64,000 bases of DNA from an uncultured Eggerthellaceae bacterium (lineage in GTDB: Bacteria > Actinomycetota > Coriobacteriia > Coriobacteriales > Eggerthellaceae): NCBI GenBank assembly GCA_910584145.1, contig CAJTXX010000001.1, forward strand, positions 1-64,000. Direction: 5' to 3'. Position 1 is the first letter of the stretch; the number at the start of each line of letters is the position of its first letter. The notes under the pieces were generated by a model, which saw nothing but the letters and a program-made list of their open reading frames with translations, was not told where the DNA came from and ran no database searches. The position numbers were made by a program, and so were the translations under genes. Positions 53,538 through 62,883 of the stretch are shown piece by piece.

Positions 53538-55157
53538 ATGATAGACGAGATACACGTACGCGACCTGGCGCTGATAGCCGATGCGGGCATCGAGCCTGCG
53601 GCTGGCCTCACGGTGCTGACGGGCGAGACGGGCGCGGGCAAGACCGCGCTGCTCACGTCGTGCAAGCTGCTGATGGGCGCGCGCGCCGAGCGGTCGTATG
53701 TGCGCGAGGGCGCCGCTGAGGCGTGCGTGGAGGGCAGATTCTTCATCGGCGAGGACGAGCGCGTGGTGGTGCGCCGCGTGTCGGCTGACGGGCGCTCGCG
53801 GGTGCAGATCGACGGGCAGATGGCCAGCGTCGGCGAGCTGGCAGATGCCATCGCGCCCAGCATCGACCTGTGCAGCCAGCACGACAGCCAGGAGCTGCTG
53901 CGCCCGGCGGCCCATATGCGCTTGCTGGATGCGTGGGCTGGCAACGGCGAGAAGGCGGCTGCCTACGAGCAGGCATTCCGCGAGCACGAGCGCTGCCGTG
54001 CGCATCTCGATGCGGTGCGCGAAGGGGGCAGGGCCTCTGCTGAGCAATTGGAGCAGGCGTCGTTCGTGCTGCGCCAGATAGATGCCGTCTCTCCCGATGA
54101 GGAGGAGTACGAGCAGCTGATGGCCGACCTCGCCAAGGCGGAGAACGTGGAGGCGCTGGCCCGGGCGGCGCAGGCGGCGCGCGAGGCGCTCTCGGGCGAT
54201 GAGGGTGCGCTCACGAGCGCGGGCAGCGCCGTGGCGGCGCTCGAGGACGGTGCCGCATATGACGAGGCGCTCGGCGCGCTCGCCGCGGGCGTGCGCGAGG
54301 CGGTCTACCTGATGGAGGATACGGCGCGCGACATAGCGGCGTATGGGGAGGGCATCGAGTTCGACCCCGAGACGCTCGCGCAGATGCAGGAGCGCGCAGC
54401 GGCGTATCAGGGTCTCATGCGCACTTACGGGCCCACCATCGCCGATGTGATCGCCCGGGCCGATGAGGCGCGCGAGCGCGTGGCGCTCATCGACGATGGG
54501 GAGCGCTTGCAGCGCGAGGCCGAAGCGGCGCTCGCCAGCGCCGAGGTTGCTCTGATCGCGGCTGCATCCGAGCTCGACGGCGCGCGTCGCAGCGCTGCCG
54601 GCGGTTTCGCGGCGGGCATAAGCGAGGTCATGGGCAGCTTGGAGATGGGCAGCGCCGATGTGTCGTGCGAGGTGGCTCAGCTGCCGCGCGAGCAGTGGGG
54701 GCCGTCCGGCCCCGACAGGGTGGAGCTGACCTTCCGCCCTGCGCAGAACATGCGCGCCCGTCCGCTCGCGCGCATCGCGTCGGGCGGCGAGCTATCGCGC
54801 GTGCTGCTGGCGCTGCATGTGGTGATGGAGGATAAGGACGAGGTATCCACCCTCGTGTTCGACGAGATAGACGCCGGCGTGGGCGGCGCGACGGCGAATG
54901 CGCTGGCTGAGGTGCTGGTGCGGCTCTCGCAGACCCACCAGGTGCTGGTGGTGACGCACCTGGCGCAAGTGGCAGCGCGCGCCGAGAAGCATTACGTGGT
55001 GCGCAAGGCCGAGGCGGACGGCGTCGCTGAGACGAGCATCCTGCTCGTGGAGGGCGCTGAGCGCGAGCAGGAGATAGCCCGCATGCTGTCGGGCAGCGGC
55101 ACGCAGGCATCCATCGCGCACGCCCGCGAGCTGCTCTGCCCTGCGAGCGGCTGCTAA
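53538..55157 (+). CDS. recN: DNA repair protein RecN
   Basis: A 539-residue SMC-like ATPase for double-strand break repair. N-terminal Walker A GETGAGKTALL, a central coiled-coil (residues about 140-370, Glu/Ala/Arg-rich), signature ASGGELSRVLLALHV and Walker B TLVFDEIDAGVGGATANALA, then QTHQVLVVTHLAQVAA. Length and order match RecN. It is 28 bases after uvrB and probably cotranscribed. Confidence 0.96.
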   Translation: MIDEIHVRDLALIADAGIEPAAGLTVLTGETGAGKTALLTSCKLLMGARAERSYVREGAAEACVEGRFFIGEDERVVVRRVSADGRSRVQIDGQMASVGELADAIAPSIDLCSQHDSQELLRPAAHMRLLDAWAGNGEKAAAYEQAFREHERCRAHLDAVREGGRASAEQLEQASFVLRQIDAVSPDEEEYEQLMADLAKAENVEALARAAQAAREALSGDEGALTSAGSAVAALEDGAAYDEALGALAAGVREAVYLMEDTARDIAAYGEGIEFDPETLAQMQERAAAYQGLMRTYGPTIADVIARADEARERVALIDDGERLQREAEAALASAEVALIAAASELDGARRSAAGGFAAGISEVMGSLEMGSADVSCEVAQLPREQWGPSGPDRVELTFRPAQNMRARPLARIASGGELSRVLLALHVVMEDKDEVSTLVFDEIDAGVGGATANALAEVLVRLSQTHQVLVVTHLAQVAARAEKHYVVRKAEADGVAETSILLVEGAEREQEIARMLSGSGTQASIAHARELLCPASGC

Positions 55158-55289
55158 GAAAGCGGCGGGCGCCCTACACCGCCGCTGCGCGCTGCCTCCC
55201 CGGGTAGATGGCCGCTCTGCGCGCGTTCCGCCTGTCTAAGCGGTAGAATCAGCAGAGCGTATACATCAGCGTCATCGGGGAAACCGCAC

Positions 55290-56039
55290 ATGATCTATCT
55301 GAAAGACCTCTCATTCACCTATGCCGCCTGCGATGCGCCGGCGCTGTGCGGTGTCGATCTCATAATCCCCGAGGGGTGCTTCGCGGGCATCACCGGTGCG
55401 GTCGGGTCGGGCAAGACCACGCTCGCACGCGCGGTGTGCGGCATCATCCCGCATGGGTGCGCAGGCACCCTCTCCGGCAGCGTCGTCGTGGGCAGCCTCG
55501 ATACGGCGAAGGCGAGCCTGACCGAGCTGTCGCGCTTGGTGGGCAGCGTCGCGCAGGACTTCGACGCGCAGATCATATGCCCCATCGTGGAAGACGAGGT
55601 GCGCTTCGGGCTCGAGGGCTTCGGCATCCCCGAAGAAGAGGCATCCCGGCGCATCGACGGAGCGCTCGATGCGCTCGGCATCTCCGAGCTGCGCGACCGC
55701 AGCATCGGCTCTCTCTCGAGCGGTCAGAGGCAGAAGGTGGCCGTGGCCTCCCTGATGGCGCTGCAACCGCCGGTGCTCCTGCTCGACGAGCCGACCTCCC
55801 AGCTCGACCTCGCATCCGCCCGCAGCATCCTCAGCGCGCTGAAGCAGGACGCAGTTGAGCGGGGCGCCACCGTGGTGGTCGTGGAGCAGAAGGTCGAGCT
55901 GCTCGCAGAGCTCGCCGACAAGCTGATCGTCATGGACGGCGGCCGCATCCGCTGCGAGGGGAAGCCCGGCGAGGTGCGGGAGCAGGCGGGGGAGCTCTTC
56001 GGCGTGGATGCGCCGCAGAGCGCGCAGGACGGCACGTAG
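55290..56039 (+). CDS. ECF transporter ATPase (EcfA-like)
   Basis: A 249-residue ABC ATPase for energy-coupling-factor vitamin/metal uptake. Walker A GAVGSGKTT, Q-loop SVAQDFDAQIICPIVEDEVR (typical of EcfA/CbiO), signature LSSGQRQK, Walker B VLLLDEPTS and VVVEQKVEL in the H-loop position (Gln where His is usual). The next gene is the matching EcfT. Only one ATPase gene is present. Confidence 0.9.
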   Translation: MIYLKDLSFTYAACDAPALCGVDLIIPEGCFAGITGAVGSGKTTLARAVCGIIPHGCAGTLSGSVVVGSLDTAKASLTELSRLVGSVAQDFDAQIICPIVEDEVRFGLEGFGIPEEEASRRIDGALDALGISELRDRSIGSLSSGQRQKVAVASLMALQPPVLLLDEPTSQLDLASARSILSALKQDAVERGATVVVVEQKVELLAELADKLIVMDGGRIRCEGKPGEVREQAGELFGVDAPQSAQDGT

Positions 56040-56060
56040 CGCGGTTGGTCGGGCACTGCT

Positions 56061-56822
56061 ATGGCTGCATCGTCTGCATATCTGCTCGGAGACGGCCTCG
56101 TTCACCGGATGGACCCGGTGGCGCGCTTGGCCTGTGCGCTGCTCATCCTCGTCGCGTGCTCGTGCGCGCCGGGCGCTGCGTTCCTCGCTGCCGTGCTGAT
56201 CGGCGAGCTCGTGCTGGCAGCTCATGTGCGCGCGTTGCGCTTGGCGGGGTGCTTCATAGCCGTTCTCGCTGCGCCTTCGGTCGTGCTGGCAGCCATCGTG
56301 CTCATCATCACCCCGCTCGGCGCGCCTTTGGCGGCTCTGCCATGGGGCTATATCGGCACCGGGAGCATCCTCGCCGCCCTTGCGGCTGCGCTGCGCCCGG
56401 CAGCCTGCCTCTTGCCGCTCTTCCTGTCGCTCTATCTGACGCGCCCGGACGATCTGGCTGATGCTGTGTGCAAGACCCTGCGCGTGCCGTATCGGCAGGC
56501 GTTCGCTTTCGCGTGCGCGGTGCGGTTCATCCCCGATCTCGCGAACCGCATGTCACAGAAGCTCGAAGCGCATGCGATGCGCGGGCGCAGCGGCATCATC
56601 GCACGCGCGGGCTTCGCGCTGCGCTCCATCCCGCTCGCGTTCAGGGAGACAGCGCGCACGATGCGCGAAGCGATGCTCGCTGCCGAGATGCGCGGCTCGC
56701 GCCTGCGCCCGCGCGGCAGCAGCCCCGATGACAGCACCATCGAGCCGGCCGATGCCGCATGCATGGCCGCATGCGCGCTCTTGGTGGCAGCCGCGCTGGT
56801 GCTGCGGGCCCTCTTCGCGTAG
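56061..56822 (+). CDS. ECF transporter transmembrane protein EcfT
   Basis: A 253-residue membrane protein that couples EcfA ATPases to an S component. It has about six helices and the two coupling motifs AHAMRGRSG and AAEMRGSR (ARG-type) on its cytoplasmic helices. VHRMDPVARLACALLILV at the N-terminus is typical of EcfT/CbiQ. It lies 21 bases after the ATPase gene. No S component is found within 5 kb, so the module probably serves several unlinked S proteins. Confidence 0.88.
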   Translation: MAASSAYLLGDGLVHRMDPVARLACALLILVACSCAPGAAFLAAVLIGELVLAAHVRALRLAGCFIAVLAAPSVVLAAIVLIITPLGAPLAALPWGYIGTGSILAALAAALRPAACLLPLFLSLYLTRPDDLADAVCKTLRVPYRQAFAFACAVRFIPDLANRMSQKLEAHAMRGRSGIIARAGFALRSIPLAFRETARTMREAMLAAEMRGSRLRPRGSSPDDSTIEPADAACMAACALLVAAALVLRALFA

Positions 56823-56990
56823 CGCCCCGTACAGCCGCTATCCACAACGGACGGCGTCTTGCCATGTTTTTTCTCTACAACATATTGCGTTTTGCGCTAA
56901 TATAGAGGACTATCTATGCTCGTATCGGCACGCACATCTGTTTTATCCGATACAGCATGAAAGCAACCTATCGGAAGGAATGCGCCAGAG

Positions 56991-58061
56991 GTGTCTCTGA
57001 CATTCGTGAAAAAGGGGTTCTGCATCCTGCTGGCAGCTGCGTTCGCCTTCTCCATGAGCGTCCTGCCCGTGCCATCGGCCTTCGCTGATGAAGATCCGAA
57101 CGCCATACTGGACGCCGCTCAGGCGCGCCTCGACGAGATATCCGCGGAGTATGACGCGCTCAGCTCCGAGGTGAACGCGCTTCAGAGCCAGATAGACGAG
57201 CTGGCCGATCAAGTGCTGACCGCCCAGGAGGAGATGCTGAACGGCCGCGCTGCTCTGGGCAATACCGTGCTGTACGAATACCGCGGCGGCTCCATATCCA
57301 CCATGCTGAGCATCCTGATGGGCTCGACGGATATCTCCGAGCTCACCCGCAACATGAACTACGTGAACCAGATCATGGATCATCAAGCCGAAGAGATCGA
57401 GGTCCAGAAGGAGCTGAAAGAGCGCTTTACCAAGGTCTCTACCGAGCTGACCGGCCAGAAGGACGAGCAAGACCAGAAGCTCGAAGAGCTCGCCACCAAG
57501 CGCGAAGAGGCCACCAAGGTGGTAGAGGAGGCCAGTCAGCGGGTCGAGGAGAACAACGCCCGCATCGAGCAGATGCGCAAGCAGGCCGATCAGTTCATCT
57601 GGGGCGGCGTCCAGGAGGATGCGCTCATACAGAACGACGACCCCGGGCAGAACACCATCCCCGAAGAGGATAAGACGACATCCGGCGGTACCCCGCCGAG
57701 CGGTGGGTTCGTGCCCGAGGATGTGTCGGCGTATCGTACGGTCGTGTCGTCGGCTTACGGCGGCTGGAGCGACAAGAGCACGCCGAACCCCGGTACCACC
57801 GCTAACGGCTCTGTCTGCGACGACAATTCGATGGGCATCGCCATACCGCTGTCGTGGAGCGACCGCAGCCGCTATTACGGCCGCACCGCCGAGATCATCT
57901 GGAACGGCCGCGTGGTGTACGCCACGGTGAACGACTGCGGCAACATGGACAAGTACGGCTGCGAGATCGACCTCCAGCCCGGTGTGTGGAAGGCGCTCGA
58001 CCCCAATTGCACGACCTGCGCGCAATGGGGCCACAGGACCGTTCAGTACCGCATCCTTTAG
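56991..58061 (+). CDS. Secreted coiled-coil protein with C-terminal double-psi beta-barrel (RlpA-like)
   Basis: A 356-residue exported protein starting at GTG (56991). Residues 1-33 form a signal peptide (KKGFCILLAAAFAFSMSVLP, cleavage near AFADED). Residues about 38-205 form a long coiled coil of the CwlO/RipA N-terminal type (YDALSSEVNALQSQIDELAD). A Gly/Pro/Thr linker follows. Residues about 240-356 form a DPBB domain: DRSRYYGRTAEIIWNGRVVY, VNDCGNMDKYGCEIDLQPG. The DPBB Asp residues and a Cys pair are present. The domain order suggests a peptidoglycan-binding or lytic enzyme at the cell surface. It stands alone. Confidence 0.82.
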   Translation: MSLTFVKKGFCILLAAAFAFSMSVLPVPSAFADEDPNAILDAAQARLDEISAEYDALSSEVNALQSQIDELADQVLTAQEEMLNGRAALGNTVLYEYRGGSISTMLSILMGSTDISELTRNMNYVNQIMDHQAEEIEVQKELKERFTKVSTELTGQKDEQDQKLEELATKREEATKVVEEASQRVEENNARIEQMRKQADQFIWGGVQEDALIQNDDPGQNTIPEEDKTTSGGTPPSGGFVPEDVSAYRTVVSSAYGGWSDKSTPNPGTTANGSVCDDNSMGIAIPLSWSDRSRYYGRTAEIIWNGRVVYATVNDCGNMDKYGCEIDLQPGVWKALDPNCTTCAQWGHRTVQYRIL

Positions 58062-58194
58062 CGGATAGCCTCCCGCTTGCGCGCTCGGTTGCGCTATAGT
58101 TGAACCGACAAGATCGACACGCATATCGTGCCTGCGTCAGCGTTCGCGCTGGCGCGGCTCATTTGCCATAGAGGGCGGAAGGCTGGTTCGGTAC

Positions 58195-59256
58195 ATGGCG
58201 CTGATAGACGATCTACGCGAGCTCGAGCGCAGGGCGCTCGCCGATATCGCGCAGGCATCCTCATTGCAGGAGCTCGACGCGGTGCGCGTCGCGGTGGTGG
58301 GGAAGTCGGGAGAGCTGACCGGCTACCTGCGCAACATGGGCAACGTCCCCAAAGAGGAACGGGCCGAGGTCGGCAAGGCGGTGAACGCTGCGCGCCAGGC
58401 CGTGGAAGAGGCTATCGAGGGGCGCAAGGCGGCGCTCGCAGCCGCTGAGCTCGATGCGCGCATACAGTCCGACGCGGTGGATGTGACGCTGCCCGGGCGC
58501 GTGCAGCAGCTGGGCTCGCGGCACCTCATCAACCGCATCATCGACGAGGTGAGCGATATCTTCCTGGGGCTCGGCTACACGGTGGGCGCTGGGCCCGAGG
58601 TGGAGACCGACTACTACAACTTCACAGCGCTGAACGCGCCGGCCGACCATCCCAGCCGCAGCATGCAGGACACGTTCTACCTGCGCGATCTGTCAGGCGA
58701 TGCAGCTGCGGTGCGCGGCGAGAGCGATGTGCTGCTGCGCACGCAGACCTCGGGTGCGCAGGTGCACGCGATGGAAGACCAGCCGCTGCCCATCTACATG
58801 ATAGCTCCCGGCAAGGTCTACCGCCGCGACGTGGCCGACCCGAGCCACCTTCCCCAGTTCCACCAGATAGAGGGGCTGGCGGTCGATAAGGGCATCACCT
58901 TCGGCGACTTGAAGGGCACGCTCGACCACCTGTGCAAGCAGATATTCGGCCCTGACCGCAAGACGCGCTTCCGCGCGCACTACTTCCCGTTCACGGAGCC
59001 CTCGGCTGAGGTCGATGTCAGCTGCGGGGTCTGCGGCGGCGCGGGCTGCCGCATGTGCAAGGGCACCGGCTGGCTGGAGATATTAGGCTGCGGCATGGTC
59101 GACCCGAACGTGCTCGAGATGAGCGGCATCGACCCCGAGGTGTACTCCGGGTTCGCGTTCGGCATGGGCGTGGAGCGCATCGCATGCTTGAAATACAACG
59201 TGCCCGACCTGCGCATGCTGCTGGAGGGGGATATGCGCTTCCTGCGGCAGTTCTAG
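58195..59256 (+). CDS. pheS: Phenylalanyl-tRNA synthetase alpha subunit
   Basis: A 353-residue class II synthetase subunit. N-terminal coiled-coil (residues 1-90), then class II motifs: HLINRIIDEVSDIFLGLGYT (motif 1), GKVYRRDVADPSHLPQFHQI (motif 2) and FAFGMGVERIACLKYNVPD (motif 3). It contains a CGVCGGAGCRMCKGTGW insertion, the bacterial zinc-like Cys set seen in many PheS. pheT follows after 132 bases, an unusually long gap. No T-box leader is seen. Confidence 0.97.
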   Translation: MALIDDLRELERRALADIAQASSLQELDAVRVAVVGKSGELTGYLRNMGNVPKEERAEVGKAVNAARQAVEEAIEGRKAALAAAELDARIQSDAVDVTLPGRVQQLGSRHLINRIIDEVSDIFLGLGYTVGAGPEVETDYYNFTALNAPADHPSRSMQDTFYLRDLSGDAAAVRGESDVLLRTQTSGAQVHAMEDQPLPIYMIAPGKVYRRDVADPSHLPQFHQIEGLAVDKGITFGDLKGTLDHLCKQIFGPDRKTRFRAHYFPFTEPSAEVDVSCGVCGGAGCRMCKGTGWLEILGCGMVDPNVLEMSGIDPEVYSGFAFGMGVERIACLKYNVPDLRMLLEGDMRFLRQF

Positions 59257-59388
59257 CGCTCGCGAGGGCAAGGGCTCTGGGATGTTCGGTCGTGCGCCCC
59301 GCTGAGCTGCGGGCCTGCACGAAGAGCGCTCCGGGTGCACGCTGATCTGAACGTTCCTACGGTATGGACGATATGAGAGAGAATAGAC

Positions 59389-61869
59389 ATGCTTGTTTCT
59401 TTGAAGTGGTTGAGCGAATACGTTGAGGTCCCGGGCGATCTGCAGGCGTTCTGCGATCGGCTCGACCTGACCGGCACCGGCGTCGAGGGCGTCGAGCAGA
59501 TCGGGGATGGCTTCGCGCATATCGTGACGGCGCAGGTGCTGGAGAAGGCCGCGCACCCCGATTCCGACCATATGTGGGTGTGCCGCGTCGATGTGGGGCA
59601 GGCGAACACCGATGAGGCGGGCGCGCCCGAGCCGCTGCAGATCGTATGCGGCGCGCAGAACTTCGAGGCGGGCGACCATATCGTATGCGCGATGGTGGGC
59701 GCCGAGCTGCCGGGGGACATCAAGATCAAGAAGAGCAAGCTGCGCGGCGTGGTGTCTATGGGCATGAACTGCTCTGAGCGCGAGCTGGGGCTCGGCGGCG
59801 GGCATGAGGGCATCATGATCCTGCCCGAGGATGCTCCGGTGGGCATGCCGCTCGCGGAGTACCTGGGCAAGAGCGATACCGTGCTCGATCTGGAGATAAC
59901 GCCGAACCGTCCCGACTGCCTGTCCATCTGCGGCATGGCCCGCGAGGTAGGGGCCATGTATGAGCGCGATTGGCGCGACCCGCTGCCGGCGGCCGCGGAT
60001 GCGCTGTCTGTCGGGCAGCAGGCATGGGCGCATAGGGTGTCCGTGCGCATCGACGAGGCCGAGCGTTGCCCGCGCTACACGGCGCGCGTCATCAAGGGCG
60101 TGAAGGTGGGGCCGTCGCCTGACTGGATGGTCGAGCGCTTGGCAGCCATCGGGCAGCGCTCCATCAACAACATCGTCGATGTGACGAACTACATCCTGTT
60201 CCTGTACGGCCAACCGCTGCATGCGTTCGACTGCGCCAAGCTCGCCGATGCCGCAGGCGATGTGGATGTGGTGGTGCGCGCTGCCGAGGAAGGGGAGCGC
60301 CTGGTGACGCTGGATGGGCAGGAGCGCGTGCTGACCAGCGACATGACCGTCATATCCACGCCGAGCGCCGGTGCGGTGGCGCTCGCGGGCGTCATGGGCG
60401 GCCTCGACACCGAGGTGACCGACGACACCGTCGATATCTTCCTAGAAGCGGCCACCTTCGAAGCGGGCCGCACGAGCCGCACGAGCCGCAACCTGGGGCT
60501 GATATCCGAGAGCTCCATGCGCTACGAGCGCGGCGTGGACGACCACGGCATGCTCGAGCGCTCCGCAGCGGCTGCTGCGCTCATCGTGGAAGTGGCCGGC
60601 GGCGAGGTGGTGCCGGTGGGCGAGGGCGGCTGCGGCTACCTCGACGAGTGGCCCCTGCGCCGCGAGCCGGTGCGCCTGCCGCTGCGCATCGAGCGCTTCA
60701 AGGGGTTCGTCGGCGCGGATATCCCGGAGGATTTCATCGTCGATGCGCTGCGCCGTCTGGGGTGCACGGTGGAGAGCGCGGGCGTGCTCGATGTGGTGGC
60801 GCCCACCTTCCGCCCCGACCTGGAGCGCGAGATAGACCTGTACGAGGAGGTCTTGCGCCTGTGGGGCATGGACCGCGTGCCCGCAACGCTGCCGTCGAGC
60901 CCCGAGCGCGTGGGCGTGCGCACCGAGCGTCAGCGCGTGGAGGCGAAGGTGAACGACATCCTGCGCGCGAGCGGCATGAACGAGACCATGACCTACTCGT
61001 TCGCCGAGCCGGGCGACGTGGCGCGCCTGCGGCTTGCGCAGGACGCTCTCGGCATGCCCGTGGAGCTGCTCAATCCGCTGAACTCCGAGCAGTCCGTCAT
61101 GCGCCAGGCCATGCTGCCCGGGCTCATGCGCTCGCTGTCCTACAACCTCAGCCGCGGCGTGGGCAACGTGCAGCTCTACGAGATGGGCATGGTGTTCACC
61201 ACCGCCGAAGGCCGCAAGAAGCCCAAGGAGCGTGCCAAGGTGGCAGGCGTTCTGGCTGGCGCTATGGGGGATAAGACGTGGAACAGCGCGCCTGCGCCGT
61301 TCGACTTCTTCGACGGGAAGGGCGTGCTCGAGAGCCTGGCGCGCGAGCTGGCGCTGCCGAAAGTGCGCTTCCGTGCGCTCGGAGCCGACGATGCGCCGTT
61401 CCTCCAACCGGGACGCGCTGCCGAGATGCTCTCGGGCGGCGCCGTCATCGGCTGGGTTGGCGAGGTGCATCCGCTGGTGTCCGCCGCCTTCGAGGTGGAG
61501 GTGCCCGTCGTCGCCTTCGAGCTCGATATAGAGGCGCTGGTGAAGGCGGCTCAGCCGGCACGGCCGTATGTCGATGTGCCCGCGTTCCCGCCGATAGAGG
61601 TCGATCAGAACTTCGTGGTTGGCGAGGACGTGACGAACGAGAAGCTGGTGAGCGCGATGACCTCCGCTGGTGGCAAGCTGCTCGAAGCGGTGCGCTTGTT
61701 CGACGTGTATCGCGACGAGGAGCGCGTGGGTGCCGGCAAGAAGTCGATGGCCTACGCGCTGACCTACCGCGCCGCCGATCGCACGCTGACGAGCGAAGAG
61801 GTGGAGCGCGCCCACGAGCGCGTGGTGAAGAAGACCGCCAGCGCTACCGGGGCCGAAGTGCGCGCCTAG
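59389..61869 (+). CDS. pheT: Phenylalanyl-tRNA synthetase beta subunit
   Basis: An 826-residue subunit. Order: N-terminal strand MLVSLKWLSEYVEVPGDLQA, tRNA-binding OB-fold (residues about 40-155, VDVGQANTDEAGAPE then QIVCGAQNF), B3/B4 editing domain (residues about 210-390, NRPDCLSICGMAREVGAMY), B5, the catalytic-like core and the C-terminal FDX-ACB domain (residues about 735-826, ending KTASATGAEVRA). The length matches the bacterial family. It pairs with pheS. Confidence 0.97.
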   Translation: MLVSLKWLSEYVEVPGDLQAFCDRLDLTGTGVEGVEQIGDGFAHIVTAQVLEKAAHPDSDHMWVCRVDVGQANTDEAGAPEPLQIVCGAQNFEAGDHIVCAMVGAELPGDIKIKKSKLRGVVSMGMNCSERELGLGGGHEGIMILPEDAPVGMPLAEYLGKSDTVLDLEITPNRPDCLSICGMAREVGAMYERDWRDPLPAAADALSVGQQAWAHRVSVRIDEAERCPRYTARVIKGVKVGPSPDWMVERLAAIGQRSINNIVDVTNYILFLYGQPLHAFDCAKLADAAGDVDVVVRAAEEGERLVTLDGQERVLTSDMTVISTPSAGAVALAGVMGGLDTEVTDDTVDIFLEAATFEAGRTSRTSRNLGLISESSMRYERGVDDHGMLERSAAAAALIVEVAGGEVVPVGEGGCGYLDEWPLRREPVRLPLRIERFKGFVGADIPEDFIVDALRRLGCTVESAGVLDVVAPTFRPDLEREIDLYEEVLRLWGMDRVPATLPSSPERVGVRTERQRVEAKVNDILRASGMNETMTYSFAEPGDVARLRLAQDALGMPVELLNPLNSEQSVMRQAMLPGLMRSLSYNLSRGVGNVQLYEMGMVFTTAEGRKKPKERAKVAGVLAGAMGDKTWNSAPAPFDFFDGKGVLESLARELALPKVRFRALGADDAPFLQPGRAAEMLSGGAVIGWVGEVHPLVSAAFEVEVPVVAFELDIEALVKAAQPARPYVDVPAFPPIEVDQNFVVGEDVTNEKLVSAMTSAGGKLLEAVRLFDVYRDEERVGAGKKSMAYALTYRAADRTLTSEEVERAHERVVKKTASATGAEVRA

Positions 61870-62059
61870 CGCAGCGCTCCGGCCAGATGCCTGCGCTGCA
61901 CCCGTTTCCGCCGATGCAGGAAACGGGACGGTAAAGGCGCCGCGCCGATACGGTTGCAGATGGCGGGCGGGGCCTCGAGCACCCGCTCACGGCCTGATAA
62001 TCGTCGATGAGCACAGAAGATAGCTGTGCGTAGGTATCTCATGAAGGAGGTCGATTGAC

Positions 62060-62203
62060 ATGGGCTGCGGAAGTAAAGAGAAGAAGGGCACCGAAGAGGT
62101 ATTCGAGTCCTTTCAGTCTAACGTGTGCAGTGATATCTCGGTAGATAAGGCGAAGGCTCAGGAAGCCGAAGCGGAGAAGGCTCGCGCCAAGAAGAGCGAG
62201 TGA
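62060..62203 (+). CDS. Small Lys/Glu-rich protein (47 residues)
   Basis: The ATG at 62060 has AGGAGG nine bases upstream. The product starts MGCGSKEKKGTEEVFESF, has a second Cys in NVCSDI, and ends in an Ala/Glu/Lys helix (EAEAEKARAKK). It is highly charged with no membrane segment. A five-codon reading (ATG at 62041, stop TGA at 62056-62058) precedes it and contains the ribosome binding site. No family was recognised. Good start context and a clean stop make it a likely real gene. Confidence 0.6.
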   Translation: MGCGSKEKKGTEEVFESFQSNVCSDISVDKAKAQEAEAEKARAKKSE

Positions 62204-62226
62204 CCGCGCGCGAACGAGAGCACGAC

Positions 62227-62266
62227 ATCAGCAGGCCCGCAGCGTCGATGCTGCGGGCCTGCTGAT
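62227..62266. terminator. Long perfect hairpin between convergent genes
   Basis: A 17-bp stem, ATCAGCAGGCCCGCAGC and its exact inverse, closes a six-base loop. It lies 24 bases after the small-protein stop and 21 bases from the signal peptidase relic's end, so it can terminate both strands. T-runs are poor on either side. Confidence 0.7.
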
Positions 62267-62286
62267 GTTATGGGGTCTGGCAGCGC

Positions 62287-62624
62287 TCAGCCCAGCGCGC
62301 CGAAGCGGTCGATGGGCCAGGTGCGCATGAACGCCTTCCCGGTGATGGCATCCTCCGGTATGGGCCCGAAGGCGCGCGGATCGAGCGAACGATATCGCCC
62401 GCGACGGGCTCGTCTCCGAGCGCATAGGAGAGGCGCTCTGCCCATATGCGGTCACCGATCTGCAGGGTGCCTTCCATCGAGCCGGATGGGATGGCATACG
62501 CCGCTCCGATGAATGCCTTGAACAAGGCCGAGATAGCGAGGGCGGCCACGATGACGCCGGCCCACGACAGCAGGGTGCGCAGGCGGCTCGTGCGGTATCC
62601 ATGAGGGATGGCATCGGTGCGCAT
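62287..62624 (-). pseudogene. Signal peptidase I, internally deleted
   Basis: N-terminal part: ATG 62624, a membrane helix (LLSWAGVIVAALAISALF), then the catalytic Ser motif AIPSGSMEGTLQIGDRIWAE and AGDIV. Immediately after, the sequence jumps to the C-terminal end RAFGPIPEDAITGKAF, then WPIDRFGALG, in another frame. The middle with the catalytic Lys and the conserved GDNR block is missing (estimated 50 or more codons). The enzyme would be inactive, so another signal peptidase must exist elsewhere. Confidence 0.75.
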
Positions 62625-62737
62625 GGGCGTCCTTTCTGGAGCAGAGCGGCGTTCTTTCGCTGTGCTATGATACAGGCCTATAGGATGCAACGGGATGCAT
62701 ATTACGTCGGGACGCCGATAGAAGGAAAAGGTTCTCT

Positions 62738-62860
62738 ATGGGCAGCTACCGCACGGCCCCTGAAGGGGGAATCGGATCAGAGCAGGAAGTGAGGCCGCAT
62801 CTGAGAGGCCCGGTATCTGCCGCATCCCCGATCGAGCCTTCCGCTCCTAGGCCGCTCTGA
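62738..62860 (+). CDS. Possible small ORF upstream of the SPFH gene
   Basis: A 40-codon reading (MGSYRTAPEGGIGSEQEVRP and onward, Pro-rich end) with GAAGGAAAAGG before its ATG. It ends 24 bases before the SPFH gene. No family was recognised. It could be a leader peptide or chance. Confidence 0.35.
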   Translation: MGSYRTAPEGGIGSEQEVRPHLRGPVSAASPIEPSAPRPL

Positions 62861-62883
62861 CCGAACGAAGAAAGGAACCAGAC

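Noticed and set aside
58062..58194. T-box leader before pheS
   Set aside because: No TGGNACCGCG-type T-box sequence, specifier loop or terminator could be found.
60442..61815. 457-codon open frame antisense to pheT
   Set aside because: Same cause; pheT is complete on the plus strand.
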